Source: Calamus simplicifolius
Lineage: Eukaryota; Streptophyta; Magnoliopsida; Arecales; Arecaceae
Assembly (NCBI GenBank): GCA_900491605.1
Contig: UESW01004827.1
Location: 175,119-239,118, forward strand
DNA length: 64,000 bases
Reading direction: 5' to 3'
Part shown: one piece after another, positions 1 through 10,739 of the stretch
Numbering within the stretch: the first letter of the stretch is position 1
How the letters are laid out: each line of letters begins with the position of its first letter
The notes under the pieces: generated by a model
Told to the model about the DNA's origin: nothing
The model's database searches: none
What the model saw: the letters and a program-made list of their open reading frames with translations, nothing else
Translations under genes and position numbers: made by a program

Positions 1-75
1 ATTCATTACATCCTTTAATAAACTCAATGGCTTTTAGTAATCATCAAAATCAAAAGGATTGGATCATATAATTTT
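1..75 (-). repeat. Remnant of a SIRE-type copia LTR terminus
   Basis: The first bases match, with substitutions, the LTR terminus seen near 59640-59735 on the same strand. Both have the core TAATCATCAAAATCAA followed by a run ending in TTGG. The fragment is therefore the 5' end of a minus-oriented LTR of the same copia family. The exact terminus has decayed and the rest of the element lies outside the window. Confidence 0.55.
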
Positions 76-1385
76 TCTATAATCTTTCAACACTATTAAC
101 AAAATAAAAAGAATTATTGAAACTTGAAAGATTGGCATTTAGAATTTCATGTGGCATTTACAAAATTTAAATGGCTTAGCTTATTGATAGATATTCCTTT
201 AATTCTCTTTCTACCTTTACTTTTGTCTTCTATGTTGACGGCAATAATAATTTAAACCAAAACCTCGCCCCCCATCCAATTGGAAAGTGACGATGCTGTT
301 CAAGATAACACATAATAGATCTAACATTGTCTGATTTAACCCATCAACTTTTTATACCTTTGCAAACCATTAATACAATTAGTTTGGTTAAAGTTGCTTT
401 CCTCAACGACTACCTAATTCCCATTGTACTAAGAAGGAAATAATTGCTAATATTTCAATGTTGCTTTCAAATTTTCTAACTTTTGTAATATAATAATTTC
501 TCAAGTTTCTTCTAATATTTCCACTATCTTTCCTTATCTCTTACGTTCTCTCTTCTTTCTCTCTCCCCTTCTCTCTCTAAAAGGATCATGAGACTTGCTT
601 ATTTGGTCACGTAACTCTTTCATTTTTGTAATTATTTCATCATTGTCTATATTTATTCTATAACCTAGTGTAAGCCTCTAGGTCTATCCTCAAAAGGATT
701 TTATTTCATTTAAATTATTACTTTAATTTTTTAAAATATATATTCCATTTAAGTTCTATATATGTTTTAAAAAAATCTCATCTCTTAGATTAAAAAGCTT
801 TCTCTCAATCATTATTTATTTTATGTTTCCTAAAGAGAGTTAATCTTTATGATGAGTCTAATTAGGTGGAGTTGTTTCAATCAACTTTTGAAAAAGAAGA
901 TTATTGTTATATGTTGGGTTCCTTTGATGACATAAAATTTTGATTCTTTATGATCCTTTCAAAATTAAATGTACAGCTAATATATGGTGCAAAAGAACAT
1001 AGAGTAGGGATTTAACTTTTTTTTTTTTAAAAAAAAAAAGAAAAGTCTATCTTTACTTAATTTTGAAATCCAAAGTGGTGTGTGTCAAAATTCTGAAAAC
1101 TACATATATTGGTATCTTAATTATTTTTTTGATTCAAATTAATCCATCTTTTATCTTCATATTGATTACTTCTGTTTCCTGAATTTTCTTTCTGTTTTGT
1201 ATTATTTTTTGATTTTATGTATTATTTTCCTAAGCAAATCAGTTGCTTACTATTTAATAAGCCACTACAGCTAGAAATTACTTCAAAGTGGATCACCAAT
1301 CAAACACTATGAGTGGAAGAGGCAAATAAGATATTAGCCATTCAAATGGATCCCATGGTGGGAATGAGAAAGGGAAGATAAGTAT
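76..1385. other. AT-rich intergenic DNA, no gene seen
   Basis: This stretch is AT-rich with homopolymer runs, including a poly-T/poly-A junction near 1018-1040 and a CT-rich patch near 540-580. Open frames are short and show no recognisable domain. Confidence 0.6.
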
Positions 1386-2222
1386 TGTTGCTGCGGAATT
1401 TTGTTCTTCGGTTTGGGGGTAGTACATGTCAGGATCTAGATGGCGATCTTTCATCTGGTTGGACTTGTAAGATAGTCTCCACGCAGAAAGCATTGGAGTG
1501 GTCCCGTGGAAGACCCTCTGATGCCCAAGTCAATGATAATTCTTGGAAAATAGATGAGAGGAGAAGGCTCCAGCAGAAGGATCTCTTAGGGATGACCTTC
1601 CGAGAGCTCTGAACTCTGCTTGAGTTCTTTTGAGTTAGTTTGCGCATACCTGACGGGATCTTAGGATATGGTATTTATAAATCGCTGGAATTATGGCGGG
1701 TTGTTACTTGATTTCTTGGGCGCATTTTAGAAAGTTAAGAGCTGGTATGATTCGAATCTGATTAGTTACAAGACCATTAAGATTCGAATTTTGGCGATTA
1801 AGAGGATCGATGGCTGATTGGTGCTCCATGATTCAATTATTCATGGGCGTTAGGCCATATTTAGTTTCTGTTTCTTTATCAAGGTATTGGGAGCCGATAT
1901 GATTGGAATCCCGTCAGCTGATCAGGGATTTAAAATTTTGTTGATTAGGTCAAAGGGTCATGTTTGGCTCCTCGTTCCCATTTTAGGAAGATCGTTATGA
2001 GATTCATGTGATTGGGATGGTTCATCTTCCACATTCCTTAGCGTAGTTCGAAGTGATGAAGGTGCTTGAGCCGAAAAGAAGGGTTCCTCGGTAGCTCGGT
2101 CTTATTGAGGCACAGAGGTAGCTCGGTCCTACCGAGGTATGAGATAGCTCGATCCTGCCAAGGCACAGAGGTAGCTCGATCCTATTGAGATATGAAGATA
2201 GCTTGGTCCTGCCAAGGCTCAG
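1386..2222 (-). repeat. Degenerate Tat-type gypsy LTR fragment
   Basis: The segment starts with TGTTGCTGC and carries the phrase found in the other Tat-type LTRs of the window: a purine-rich patch, then CCCTCTGATGCCCAAGTCA near 1511-1530, comparable to 5708-5724. A TATA-like TTTATAAATACC lies on the minus strand near 1670-1680, as expected for a minus-oriented LTR promoter. No associated polyprotein is present, so it is a solo or truncated LTR. The right border is approximate. Confidence 0.5.
2088..2222. repeat. Short tandem array, about 27-bp unit, about 5 copies
   Basis: Five imperfect copies of a unit reading roughly GGTAGCTCGGTCCTACCGAG plus a short spacer follow each other. Each unit has internal dyad symmetry (CTCGGTCCTACCGAG). 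The array sits in the U3-side part of the degenerate LTR, as the 59-bp array does in the LTR at 5588-7286. Confidence 0.65.
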
Positions 2223-2499
2223 TTATATTTTATCTTTTTTTCAGATATGGATGTCAATGGGTCAAAAGTCAAAAATGAATTCCTTTTTGCCACGTACACT
2301 AATACTGATGCGGTGATAATTTTACCCTGCATCATATGCCCTCCACTCCCTAGTCCGAAGCGTAGGTTCGAGCATAGGAAGTAGAGTTCTAAATGGCTTG
2401 ATTCGGGTGGAGGGATTTGAATTTGTAGAGGCATATCATGATGGCCTAATAAATGTCACATTGTCGTTCCATCATTTCTTTTAGGCGGATGAGGCGGAA

Positions 2500-2705
2500 C
2501 CCTTCGTTCTTTGCAAACGATGGTTGGTGGAAGACATGTTTGCCAAGAATTACCACTGACTTGGACGTTGAAGGGTCTTCCACGGGGATCACCCCTAATG
2601 CTTCCTGCATGGAGACTGTCTTACAGATCCAACCGGATGAAAAATCGCCATCCGGATCCTAACATGCGTCGCCCCCAAGTTGAAGAACAAAATTCTGCAG
2701 CAACA
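2500..2705 (+). repeat. Inverted copy of the LTR end at 1386-1560
   Basis: The reverse complement of this segment aligns over about 180-200 bases with 1386-1560, including TGTTGCTGC, GAATTTTGTTCTTC, GGATGGCGAT and GTGGAAGACCC. It ends in CAACA at 2705, a typical LTR terminus. The two copies lie head to head about 1 kb apart. This may be two LTR fragments in opposite orientation or a foldback element. Confidence 0.6.
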
Positions 2706-2728
2706 AGTATAATGGAGTGCGTCAGAAA

Positions 2729-3757
2729 AACCCTAAACTTAAAACCCTAAACCCTAAACCCTAACCCAACCCCCCTAAACCCTAAACCCTAAACCCTAAA
2801 CCCTAACTAAACTAAAACCGAAACCTTAAACCCTTAAACCCTAAACCTTAAACCTTAAACCCTAAAACCCTTAAACCCTTAAACCCAAACCCTTAAACCC
2901 TTAACCCTTAACCCTTAAACCCTTAAACCCTAAACCCTAAACCCAAACCCTTAAAACCATGAAACCCCTAAACCCTGAAAAACCCAAAACCCTCAAAACC
3001 CTAAACCGAACCTTGAAAACCTTGAAAATCCTAAAACCCTAAACCCTAAACCAAAAACCCTAAACCCTAAACCCTAAAAAACCCTAAACCCTAAAAACCC
3101 CCTAAACCCTAAAAACCCTAAACCCTAAACCCTAAAACCCTAAACCCCTAAACCAAAAAAACCCTAAAACCCAAACCCTAAACCCCCTAAACCCTAAAAC
3201 CCCCTAAACCCGAAACCCTAAACCCTAAAACCCTAAACCCTAAAACCCTAAACCCTAAACCCAAAACCCTAAACCCTAAACCCTAAAAAAACCTAAACCT
3301 AAACTAAACCCGAAACCCTAAAACCCTAAACCCTAACCCTAAACCCAAACCCCCTAAACCCTAAACCCTAAAACCCTAAAACCCTAAAACCCAAACCCAA
3401 AAACCCTAAAACCCTAAAACCCTAAAACCCTAAAACCCTAAAAACCCTAAACCCTAAACCCTAAAACCCTAAAACCCTAAAAAAACCCTAAACCCTAACC
3501 CGAAACCCTAAACCCTTAAACCCTAAAACCCTAAACCCTAAAAACCCTAAACCCTAAAAACCCTAAAACCCTAAACCCTAAACCCAAAACCCTTAAACCC
3601 TTAAACCCAAAAACCCTAAACCCTACCCTTAAACCCTAAAAACCCTAAACCCTAAAATCCCCTTAAACCCTTAAACCCTAACCCTAAACCCTTAAACCCT
3701 AAAACCCTTAACCCTAAAACCCTAAACCCTAAACTCTAAAACCCTAAACCCTAAACT
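2729..3757. repeat. Interstitial telomere-like repeat block (CCCTAAA)n
   Basis: About 1 kb consists almost entirely of CCCTAAA and close variants (CCCTAAAA, CCCTTAAA, CCCAAA), the Arabidopsis-type plant telomere heptamer. Both sides hold ordinary repeat-derived DNA. On this strand the C-rich orientation would put a chromosome end on the left, yet 2.7 kb of non-telomeric DNA lies there, so the block is interstitial unless the assembly is wrong. Array length and variants are visible directly; the origin (fusion, break repair or misjoin) is inference. Confidence 0.93.
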
Positions 3758-5053
3758 CTTCCTTTTTCTCTCTCTTGGATTGTTGTCCCATATCAGAAGA
3801 AAAATTCTGGCCACCACATCCTAGGGCAAGGAGGAAGGAAACATCAAAGATATTTGGATTCCTAGTCAAAGTACGAATCCCTAGCACATAAGGAGTTGGA
3901 GAGCTATCCCCATGTTCCCTTTTTTTAGAGTTTGATCAGCAGTGTTTGAGGCCGGATTCCTACTAGTTTAAGGTTCCAAAGGAAGGAGATTCAGGTCTAC
4001 AATAGATGTAAAAGGTTGTGAGGGCGGTGGATCTTTTGAAAGTGTTCTAGCCATCAAGGATTCAAGTTGTCTGTCTTCTTCTTGTTCAAATCCCTATTGT
4101 TGCGACCCTAACTGAGATTTTTGTCTTAGATCTCAGATTTGAAGGTTTGTTAAGTAGGGTTTCTGATTTGGAAGCAAGATCAAATCGTTTCAAATGTCTT
4201 CTCAAAGGTACAACTCCAAAACCTTGATTGCTGAAATTTTGCATAAGTTTTGTGTTTATGGTGTTTGTTTGCCATCAAAAGTACTCCAAAACCCTTTGTG
4301 GCTGGTTCCAAGATCATCAGAAGTAAAGAGGGGTTTCTCAAGAAAATATTATATTTTTCTAGAGATAAGTTAAATCATGAATTATGGTTAATTATATAAT
4401 TATAATAAACTTAAATATTAAAAAAATATGCTTCCTTTGCTTAAAGCCAAGCATAAATAACAAAATCTTGTTCTAATATATTATTATTATTTATTTATTA
4501 GTTGAAAGATGCAAATAAAATCAATATCATATATTTATGTTTATATGTATATATGTATTTATATAATAGACCAGGTAATTTATACAGCTTCCAATTGAGT
4601 AAGGTATAAAAACATCAAACTCATGCCCAACTCAGAGGTTTTCAAGGGGTCTGACTTTGACTCCATATCTGTCCAACTCAGCTTGCCTCCACCTTGCAGT
4701 CGAATCAAGTTTAGGTCGAATACTTTTTTCCATTTGAGTGATGGGCCTAGATGAGATTTTTAGGCTGAGAACAGCCAAAGATTTAGAACCAAAGAAGTAT
4801 TTTAATAGCCTTAATAGCCCTGATGGACATCTAATGGTGAAATGGATGCGACTGTAAAGAAAATGGGCCTGTGATTGCAAGCTGCGCATGCTCTTACCTT
4901 TTTCTGTAGTATGTATACAAGCAAACATATATTTTATCCTTAAACTTTCACACAAAATTTATTTAATTCTTAAACTTTTAATTCTTATGATTTAATTCTT
5001 TATATTTTAAAATTTTATATTCTTAATATTCATTACATAAAATTAGTTAAAAT
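3758..5053. other. Intergenic DNA, no gene seen
   Basis: After a short CT-rich stretch the sequence is AT-rich and without recognisable coding potential. A 107-codon open frame on the minus strand at 4632-4955 has no domain I recognise and lies in low-complexity surroundings, so it is not called. Confidence 0.55.
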
Positions 5054-5056
5054 TAA

Positions 5057-5388
5057 GGTAGTGTTTGATAGAAAAAATATTATCCATGGATAAGTGTATG
5101 GGATAGAGTTTGTCCCCTGACTATCCCTAGGGATATTCCTTGGCTATCCCATTGATCATATCAAATGCAAAAAAGGTAAATCCATAGGATAACATTTTTT
5201 TTACTCTTATTTGGAGGGATAACCAGCTATTCCTGCATTTTTAGGAAATAAATTGAGGGGATATGGTTAACCATGAATTATCCCTTTGGTTAACTTTATT
5301 CCCAGCTATCCCTTATAGTTATGGCTTTTGGGAATAAAAGGGGATATCCCCTGGATATCCCCTCTTATTCCCTATTTCAAACACTACC
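5057..5388. mobile_element. Tourist/PIF-Harbinger-like MITE with TAA duplication
   Basis: The 332-bp segment begins GGTAGTGTTTGATAG and ends CTATTTCAAACACTACC, terminal inverted repeats of about 12 bp. It is flanked on both sides by TAA (5054-5056 and 5389-5391), the 3-bp duplication typical of PIF/Harbinger-derived Tourist MITEs. The interior is AT-rich, with repeated GGATA/TATCC words including GGGGATATCCCC, and can fold on itself. It has no coding capacity and would depend on a transposase supplied elsewhere. The superfamily is inferred from TIR and TSD only. Confidence 0.8.
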
Positions 5389-5874
5389 TAACGGAATAAC
5401 CAACTACCATCTTAACAACTCGTTCAATTAGCCTAAATATTCATGTCAGATTTTTTTGTTAATTTTAATTAATTTTACGTAATAAAGTATTAAAAATATC
5501 ATATTTTTAAAATATTAAAGATAACAATCAAATGCTTGAGGATTATATAAAAATTTGAATGAATGTTTGAGTATTAAAAGTATATTATGATGACGCCCGA
5601 TCACCGGTCTTGAACGTCGAAAAAAGAGAGATGCTTAATCCATGAATCCACGCCTGATCGGATGGCCTACAAAAAGTCCAAGATCGGGGGTGCTCCGGTG
5701 GGGACCCTCCGATGCTCAAGTCAGCAACCGGGGTCACAGCTGAGGGAGAGCTCAGACGAGCTCTTCTTGGAGAAATATGAGTCCTCATAAAGGGGAATCC
5801 CTCTCTGAGTATCAGGATAGCGAGCGTATCAGTTTGCGTACCTTGTTTCTGAGTGGACTTACCCTTTTATAGGG

Positions 5875-5881
5875 GGTTACA
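5875..5881 (-). promoter_or_regulatory. LTR TATA box (minus strand)
   Basis: The minus strand reads CCCCCTATAAAAGGG here, a strong plant TATA box inside the LTR of Tat element 1. It would direct transcripts towards lower coordinates. As this is the 3' LTR, any product would read out into flanking DNA near 5580. Confidence 0.6.
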
Positions 5882-6099
5882 CCTGCACAACCACGTGGAG
5901 TTCCGTGAGAAGGGAATGTCCGTGGGGTTCATGGGACTTGCGTGAGTTTGGGTCAGTTGGTGGGTCTTGTCTCATCGGAGAGAGAAAAAATGGTGGTTGG
6001 TGAGCCATGTCCCATCAGTCAGTGGAGCTGGTGGGTAGTTAGGTCTGGTCCCATCAATGAAGCCGCCAGTGGTTGATTGGACCTAGTTTTGTCAGACGG

Positions 6100-7215
6100 T
6101 GTGGGTCAGAAGGATGGCGGCTTGAACAGTCAGGACAGTCCTGAGGCCAACTTGGGAAAGTCGGGACTGGCTAGGACTGCCTTGACTCTCCTGACGGCGC
6201 CGAGGCCGAGTAGGGCTGACTCGGCCGACCTGGAGATGCCGGGACGGGGCCGACCAGGGATGGTCGGGGTCGACTCGGCTGACTGAGAGATGCTGGGGCC
6301 AAGCAGGGCCGACCTGAGAAGGTTGGTCGGGGCCGCCTTGGCTCGCTTGGAGATGCCAGAGCCGAGTGAGGCCGACTTGGAGAAGTCGAGGCCGGCTTGT
6401 CCAACTGGGAGGTGCCTGGGCCAAGCAGGGCCGACTTGGGAAAGTCGGGGCCGACTCGGCCGACTTGGAGATGCCGGGGCTGAGTGGGGCCGACTTGGAG
6501 AAGTCGGGGCTGGCTTGGCCGACTAGGAGGGTCGGGGCTGAGCGGGGCCGACTTGGGGAAGTAGGGGCAGCTCGGCCGGCTTGGAGATGTCGAGGTCGAG
6601 CGGGGCTGACTTGGAGAAGTCGGGGTCGGCTCAGCCAACTAGGAGGTACCGGGGCCAAGTGGGGCCGACTTCGGGAAGTCGGGGCCAACTCGACCGACTT
6701 GGAGATGCCAGGACCGAGCGGGTCCGACTTGGAGAAGTCGGGGCCGACTCGGCCAACTGGAAGGTGCCGGGGCCAAGCGGGGCCAACTTGGGGAAGTCGG
6801 GGCCACTCGGCCGACTTGGAGATCGGGGTTGAGCGGGGCAGACTTGGAGAAGTCGGGGCCGGCTCGACCAACTTGGAGGTGCCGGGGCCGAGCGGGGCCG
6901 ACTTGAAGAAGTCGGGGCCGGCTCGGCCGACTGGGAGGTGCTAGGGCGAGCGGGGCAACTTGGAGAAGTCGGGGCCGGCTCGGTTGACTGGGAGGTGCCA
7001 GGGGAGCGGGGCCGACTTGGAGAAGTCGGGCTGGCTCGGTCGACTTGGAGATGCCGGGGCCGAGCGGGGCCGACTTGGAGAAGTCGGGGCTGGCTCAACC
7101 GACTGGGAGGTGCCGGGCCAAGCGGGGCCAACTTGAAGAAGTCAGGCCGGCTCGGCCGACTGGGAGGTGCCGGGGCCGACTTGGAGAAGTCGGAGCCAGC
7201 TCGGCCGACTAGGAG
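6100..7215. repeat. GC-rich tandem array, about 59-bp unit, about 19 copies
   Basis: A unit built around GGCCGACTTGGAGAAGTCGG and a spacer with GCCGGGGCC recurs every 58-60 bp, for example near 6374, 6433, 6492, 6550, 6608, 6667 and 6727. Alternate units differ (GACTTGGAGAAG versus GACTTGGGGAAG), suggesting a 118-bp higher-order unit. It lies wholly inside the LTR. Because the units rarely contain stop codons, long open frames run on both strands; these are by-products of the repeat, not genes. Confidence 0.88.
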
Positions 7216-7286
7216 GTGCCGGGGCGGAGCCGCCTTAAGCTTTTGATTTTGCCATAATTGCCCTCGTGGCTACGTCAGCCACATCA

Positions 7287-7303
7287 GATGCCCCCCCGCC
7301 CCT
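7287..7303 (-). other. Polypurine tract of Tat element 1
   Basis: The minus strand reads AGGGGCGGGGGGGCATC directly before the TGATGTGGC start of the 3' LTR. The position and G-richness fit the plus-strand primer site of an LTR retrotransposon and support the LTR border at 7286. Confidence 0.6.
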
Positions 7304-7693
7304 GAGCGCGAAGGGCACGCGCCCGCTGCCCTTTGAGCGAGAGGGGCACAAAAATTCAAAAAATGATTACTCTTTAGTGCGCTTTTAATAGCTTGGTGAG
7401 CTGGCCATCATCCCGAGGCAGTGTCGCTTCGCAGATCTTCCACAATCATGCGGTAGGTGGGGGCTGATGTCGACGCCGGACGCCCTAGGAAAGCACCCAT
7501 CGGGGAATGGAAAAAGGCGGAGGTTATTATTGTTTCCTTGTTTTCTATGCCCTGCGATTGGTCGGGGATCACTCCCCGGGTGAATCGAGGCGGCACATCT
7601 CGGGTGCTGGCGAGATTTTTGGCGGACAGCTCGTGGCGCAATAGAAGAGCGCCACGTGGTGGGGCCTTGATTACCATCATTTGGAAATGGGGG

Positions 7694-7700
7694 TATAAAA
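7694..7700 (+). promoter_or_regulatory. Antisense promoter TATA box inside Tat element 1
   Basis: GGGGGTATAAAAGCGTCCC lies on the plus strand, opposite to the gag-pol direction. It is about 150 bp upstream of the first ATG (7843) of the antisense gene. A short pyrimidine-rich leader and a possible 5' splice site (CCCAG/GTTAGT near 7815) follow. Its position and match make it the likely promoter of the antisense gene. Confidence 0.6.
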
Positions 7701-7842
7701 GCGTCCCAAGGGCTTGGGGAAAGCTTTTACATTGCCATTGCTTTCTTCCAGCTTTCCCTCTCCTGAGCTCTTCTGCAACTTGACCCTTCTGCCCTCGAGT
7801 TCCTTTCGATTCCCAGGTTAGTCTTATCCTTTGTCTCACCCC

Positions 7843-10335
7843 ATGGACCGCCGTGCTGTTAGGGAGGGTAAGAGGCCATTGTAGAGTCTTCCCATTCCGA
7901 CATTGAAGGCCAAACCCCTTCAGTTAGCCAGGTGCCCTGGCCGGTGGGTGGCGTTACAATCCGCGATCGACCAACGGCACCGGACCTCCATCTACCCCAG
8001 CCTCCCCTATTAGGGCAGTTCCTGTGTCCTCCCGCCTTCGGGACAACCTCTAATGGTGAGTCTTGATCCGGCAGGTCCGTTAGGAGTGGTCTCAACCATG
8101 ACCCCCGAAGACGTAGAGGCTATTAGGGCTAAGTATATGGTCCCCAGCTTCATCCACATGTCCACGCCGGGGCCCGAAGATAGAGTGACCTTCGCCCACC
8201 CTGATCAGGTCACTCTATATGAGGAGTTCTTTCGGTGTGGACTGCGCATCCCTTTTCTCCTGAATCTCTTATATAGTATAGATTAGCACCAGCACAGTTG
8301 ACTCCGAATTCGATTCAGATTATCTGCGCTTTTGTCATTCTTTTACTTCCAGGAGGCCCAGCCAGGGTTATCGCTATTCTGAGCTTTCTATAAGCTCCAC
8401 CGCCAAGGTGAGGGGGCCTGGTGGGCATTCACCACCAGGCTAGGTAGGGCCTTTCCCTAGGTCTCCCATCTAAAATTAGGGGGTGGAAGTCTCGATTCCT
8501 CTTCGCCCATGTCGAGGGGGTGAGGGCCGACTGGAGGGAGCCGGATACCAGCTCCAACGATAACTCCACCGTGGGGGAAAGGGATAGGGAGCTCTTCACC
8601 CAATTATCCAACTGCCAAATCCCTGGCTACAAGGAACTCCTATCCGAGAAGAACCTGATAGAGGCCGAGTTGGCCCCAGCGGTCGGTGAGCACGACGTCT
8701 GATTCCTTCTGTCTCGATCGGTATGTTGTTGCTAACATTCCTTGTTTTTGGGCGCATCGATGAAGTTTCCGCCGCGCATTTGAAGCCGCCTTGAAGCAAA
8801 AGAGGCTGGCGACCGGGGAAACGTCAAGGCCGGCGAAGAAAGCTCAAAGGAAGGAGCGGGCCGAGCCGGCTCAAGCCGCTGAAGTCCCCAAGGCTCCAAC
8901 GCATGCAGAGGAGCCGGCTGAGGAAACGCCGGTTGGAGAAGTGGTCCCGGGGCCGGCCGGACCGAAATAGAGGAAGGAGAGATTTAGTCACCACCAAAGC
9001 CGCCGTGGTGATTATGGATCTTGAAGAGGAACCCCTGCCGCCGCCGACGTGCCCGAGGCGGGGCAGGTTACAGTTGCTGTCAGCCCTTCGGCTGCCGCCG
9101 AGCCGAAGACGGAGAGTGCTCCCCCAACTGCCGGAGAAGGGGAGTTAGTCACCAGAAGGTCCAGGGCTGGACAGAGGAGACCAAGAAGCAGAGGGATGAG
9201 CCGGGGAGCTCATCCCAACAATCAGCATGCCGCCCGACTCGCCCTCGGCTGAAGGGCCGCAGGAGAAGATGGTGCGGCCAGCACCCATGCTCGGCTCGAT
9301 GACAGACGCCGGGCGGGCCGCCTTTTTCTTGTCAAAGTTTCGGACTACCGAGTCCGAGGAGGAGATGTGGGGGTTGAGCCACTCCATGCTCCTAGATATG
9401 GTGATGGTCTCGTTGTCCAGGTAATCTTTGAGTTCCTTTCGTTTTCAGGACATGTCTTCCGATGTCTCAGCCTTCTGTGGCTAACATATTCTTCTGTCGT
9501 AGATGGCCAACGGCGTGATAGCCCTTCGTGAGGCGATGTCTCACTCAGCGGACACGCTCATAAAGTCCATGGCACGGGCCGACAAGTATAAGAAGGAGAG
9601 CATGGCGCAGTCTTAGAGCCTTGCTCGACTTCACCACGAGGCCAAGGCCCGGGAGGAGAATCTGGCGGCCGAATAAGGGAGGCGGAATGCCGGGCCGAAG
9701 CTGAGAGTGGCTTGGCATCCGTGGCCGAGGCCAAATTGGAACTGGTTTCGGACAGACTGAAGGCGCGTGGAGCGGAATGAGGAGCTGGTCCATCAGCTTC
9801 AACGCACCAAGAGGGAGGTCAGGGTGGCGCGAGATGAGGCTCGGGCCGCTGCGGAGAGAGCTGCCGCCGCGGAGAAGGCGGCGGTCGAGGGGCCATGAGA
9901 AAGCCGGGGCTGTGGCTCACGCAGACGAGGCCAACGCACGAGCCGAGGAAGCTGAGGGCTGAGCCTGGAAGGCTGAGGCACAGGCTAAGGCGGCCATGGC
10001 CAGGGCACAATAGGCCGAGGTGCAGGCCAAGGAGGCCGAAGGTAGGGCTCAGCGGGCTGAGACGCAAGCCCAGGAGGCCGATGCCAGGGCCCAGCAGGCT
10101 GAGGCCGGGGCGGGACAGGCATAACCAACTATAAGTCCTCGCCGAAATTCGGAAGGAGGTCCTCGAGGCCAGCCTCGATGCCTATGTTAAGGGCTTCGAC
10201 ATGTGCAAAACTAAGGTGTCCACGGCTCTTAAGATCGACATCGCCGAGCTCAAGGGGATCCGCCCCGGGGAATCTGATGAGGGGTCGGTGGAGGAGGAGG
10301 ACGACGAGGGAGAGCCGGGCCCTAGCAAGCCCTGA
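7843..10335 (+). pseudogene. Antisense gene of the Tat element ('putative gypsy type transposon' family), decayed
   Basis: This plus-strand gene lies inside a minus-strand element. After an ATG at 7843 the best conserved part is 8053-8283, with TMTPEDVEAIRAKY, PGPEDRV and YEEFFRCGLRIPF. That is the signature I associate with Pfam PF04195 ('putative gypsy type transposon'). Continuation in other frames gives LAPAQLTPNS (about 8286-8320) and GGWKSRFLFAHVEGV (about 8480-8520). Later parts are Ala/Glu/Lys-rich and probably coiled-coil (9500-10000). A clean acidic C-terminus from about 10134 ends at the TGA at 10333. Several frameshifts and stops make it non-functional as read; introns may explain some gaps. 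The biochemical role of this family is not known to me. Such antisense ORFs recur in Tat elements. Confidence 0.72.
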
Positions 10336-10739
10336 AGAGTTGCCATTTTTTCTTTTTCTCTTTTCTTTCTTTTTGTAACTGGCCTCGAGCCAAGTTTTGT
10401 ACTTCAATTCCATCATTAATGGAAAAGAGTTTTTGTGAAGATGCTTTCGTGCCTTGTCTTGTCTTGTTTGTTCCTCTCTTCCTTTGGGTCGAACATTTTA
10501 TTGTGCAACTAACGACAAGGCGGGCCCCGATCCTGTTAACGAGGAGGACCCTTTCTTCTGTGATGTTTTCTGTTGCTGAGCATTGTGCACATTGACGATG
10601 TCGTGGCCGGACCGTAGTCTTAGATTTGCCAATGTTTGGATGTGCCTTTGAGAGATACGCCAGCCATGTGGGAGATTGCTTAAGATGTATTAACCTGCCG
10701 CAGGCTGTTTGAAGGGAGATTCGTCTGCGCCCGAATCTT
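10336..10739. other. 3' flank of the antisense gene
   Basis: A T-rich stretch at 10345-10376 and a possible plant polyadenylation context (AATGGAAAAG near 10419) follow the antisense stop codon. No other gene is visible before the tandem array begins. Confidence 0.45.

Larger units (their letters stand above)
5588..7286 (-). repeat. 3' LTR of Tat element 1
   Basis: On the plus strand it starts TGATGACGCC and ends AGCCACATCA, giving TGATG/CATCA inverted termini. The right end matches the end of the deleted element at 40378, and a C-rich (minus-strand G-rich) tract follows at once as the polypurine tract. It carries a minus-strand TATA box and an internal 59-bp tandem array that makes up about two thirds of its 1.7 kb. 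No partner LTR survives in the window, so no target duplication can be checked. Confidence 0.65.

Noticed and set aside
2729..3757. True chromosome end
   Set aside because: Non-telomeric repeat DNA continues for 2.7 kb on the side where the end should be, and the array is degenerate throughout.
4632..4955. 107-codon open frame on the minus strand
   Set aside because: No recognised domain, AT-rich noncoding context, no promoter or neighbour that would support it.
6092..6944. Long open frames on both strands (up to 259 codons), rich in Pro/Ser/Arg or Gly/Arg/Glu
   Set aside because: They follow the 59-bp tandem unit, which rarely contains stop codons in any frame. There is no domain, and frames run on both strands at once.
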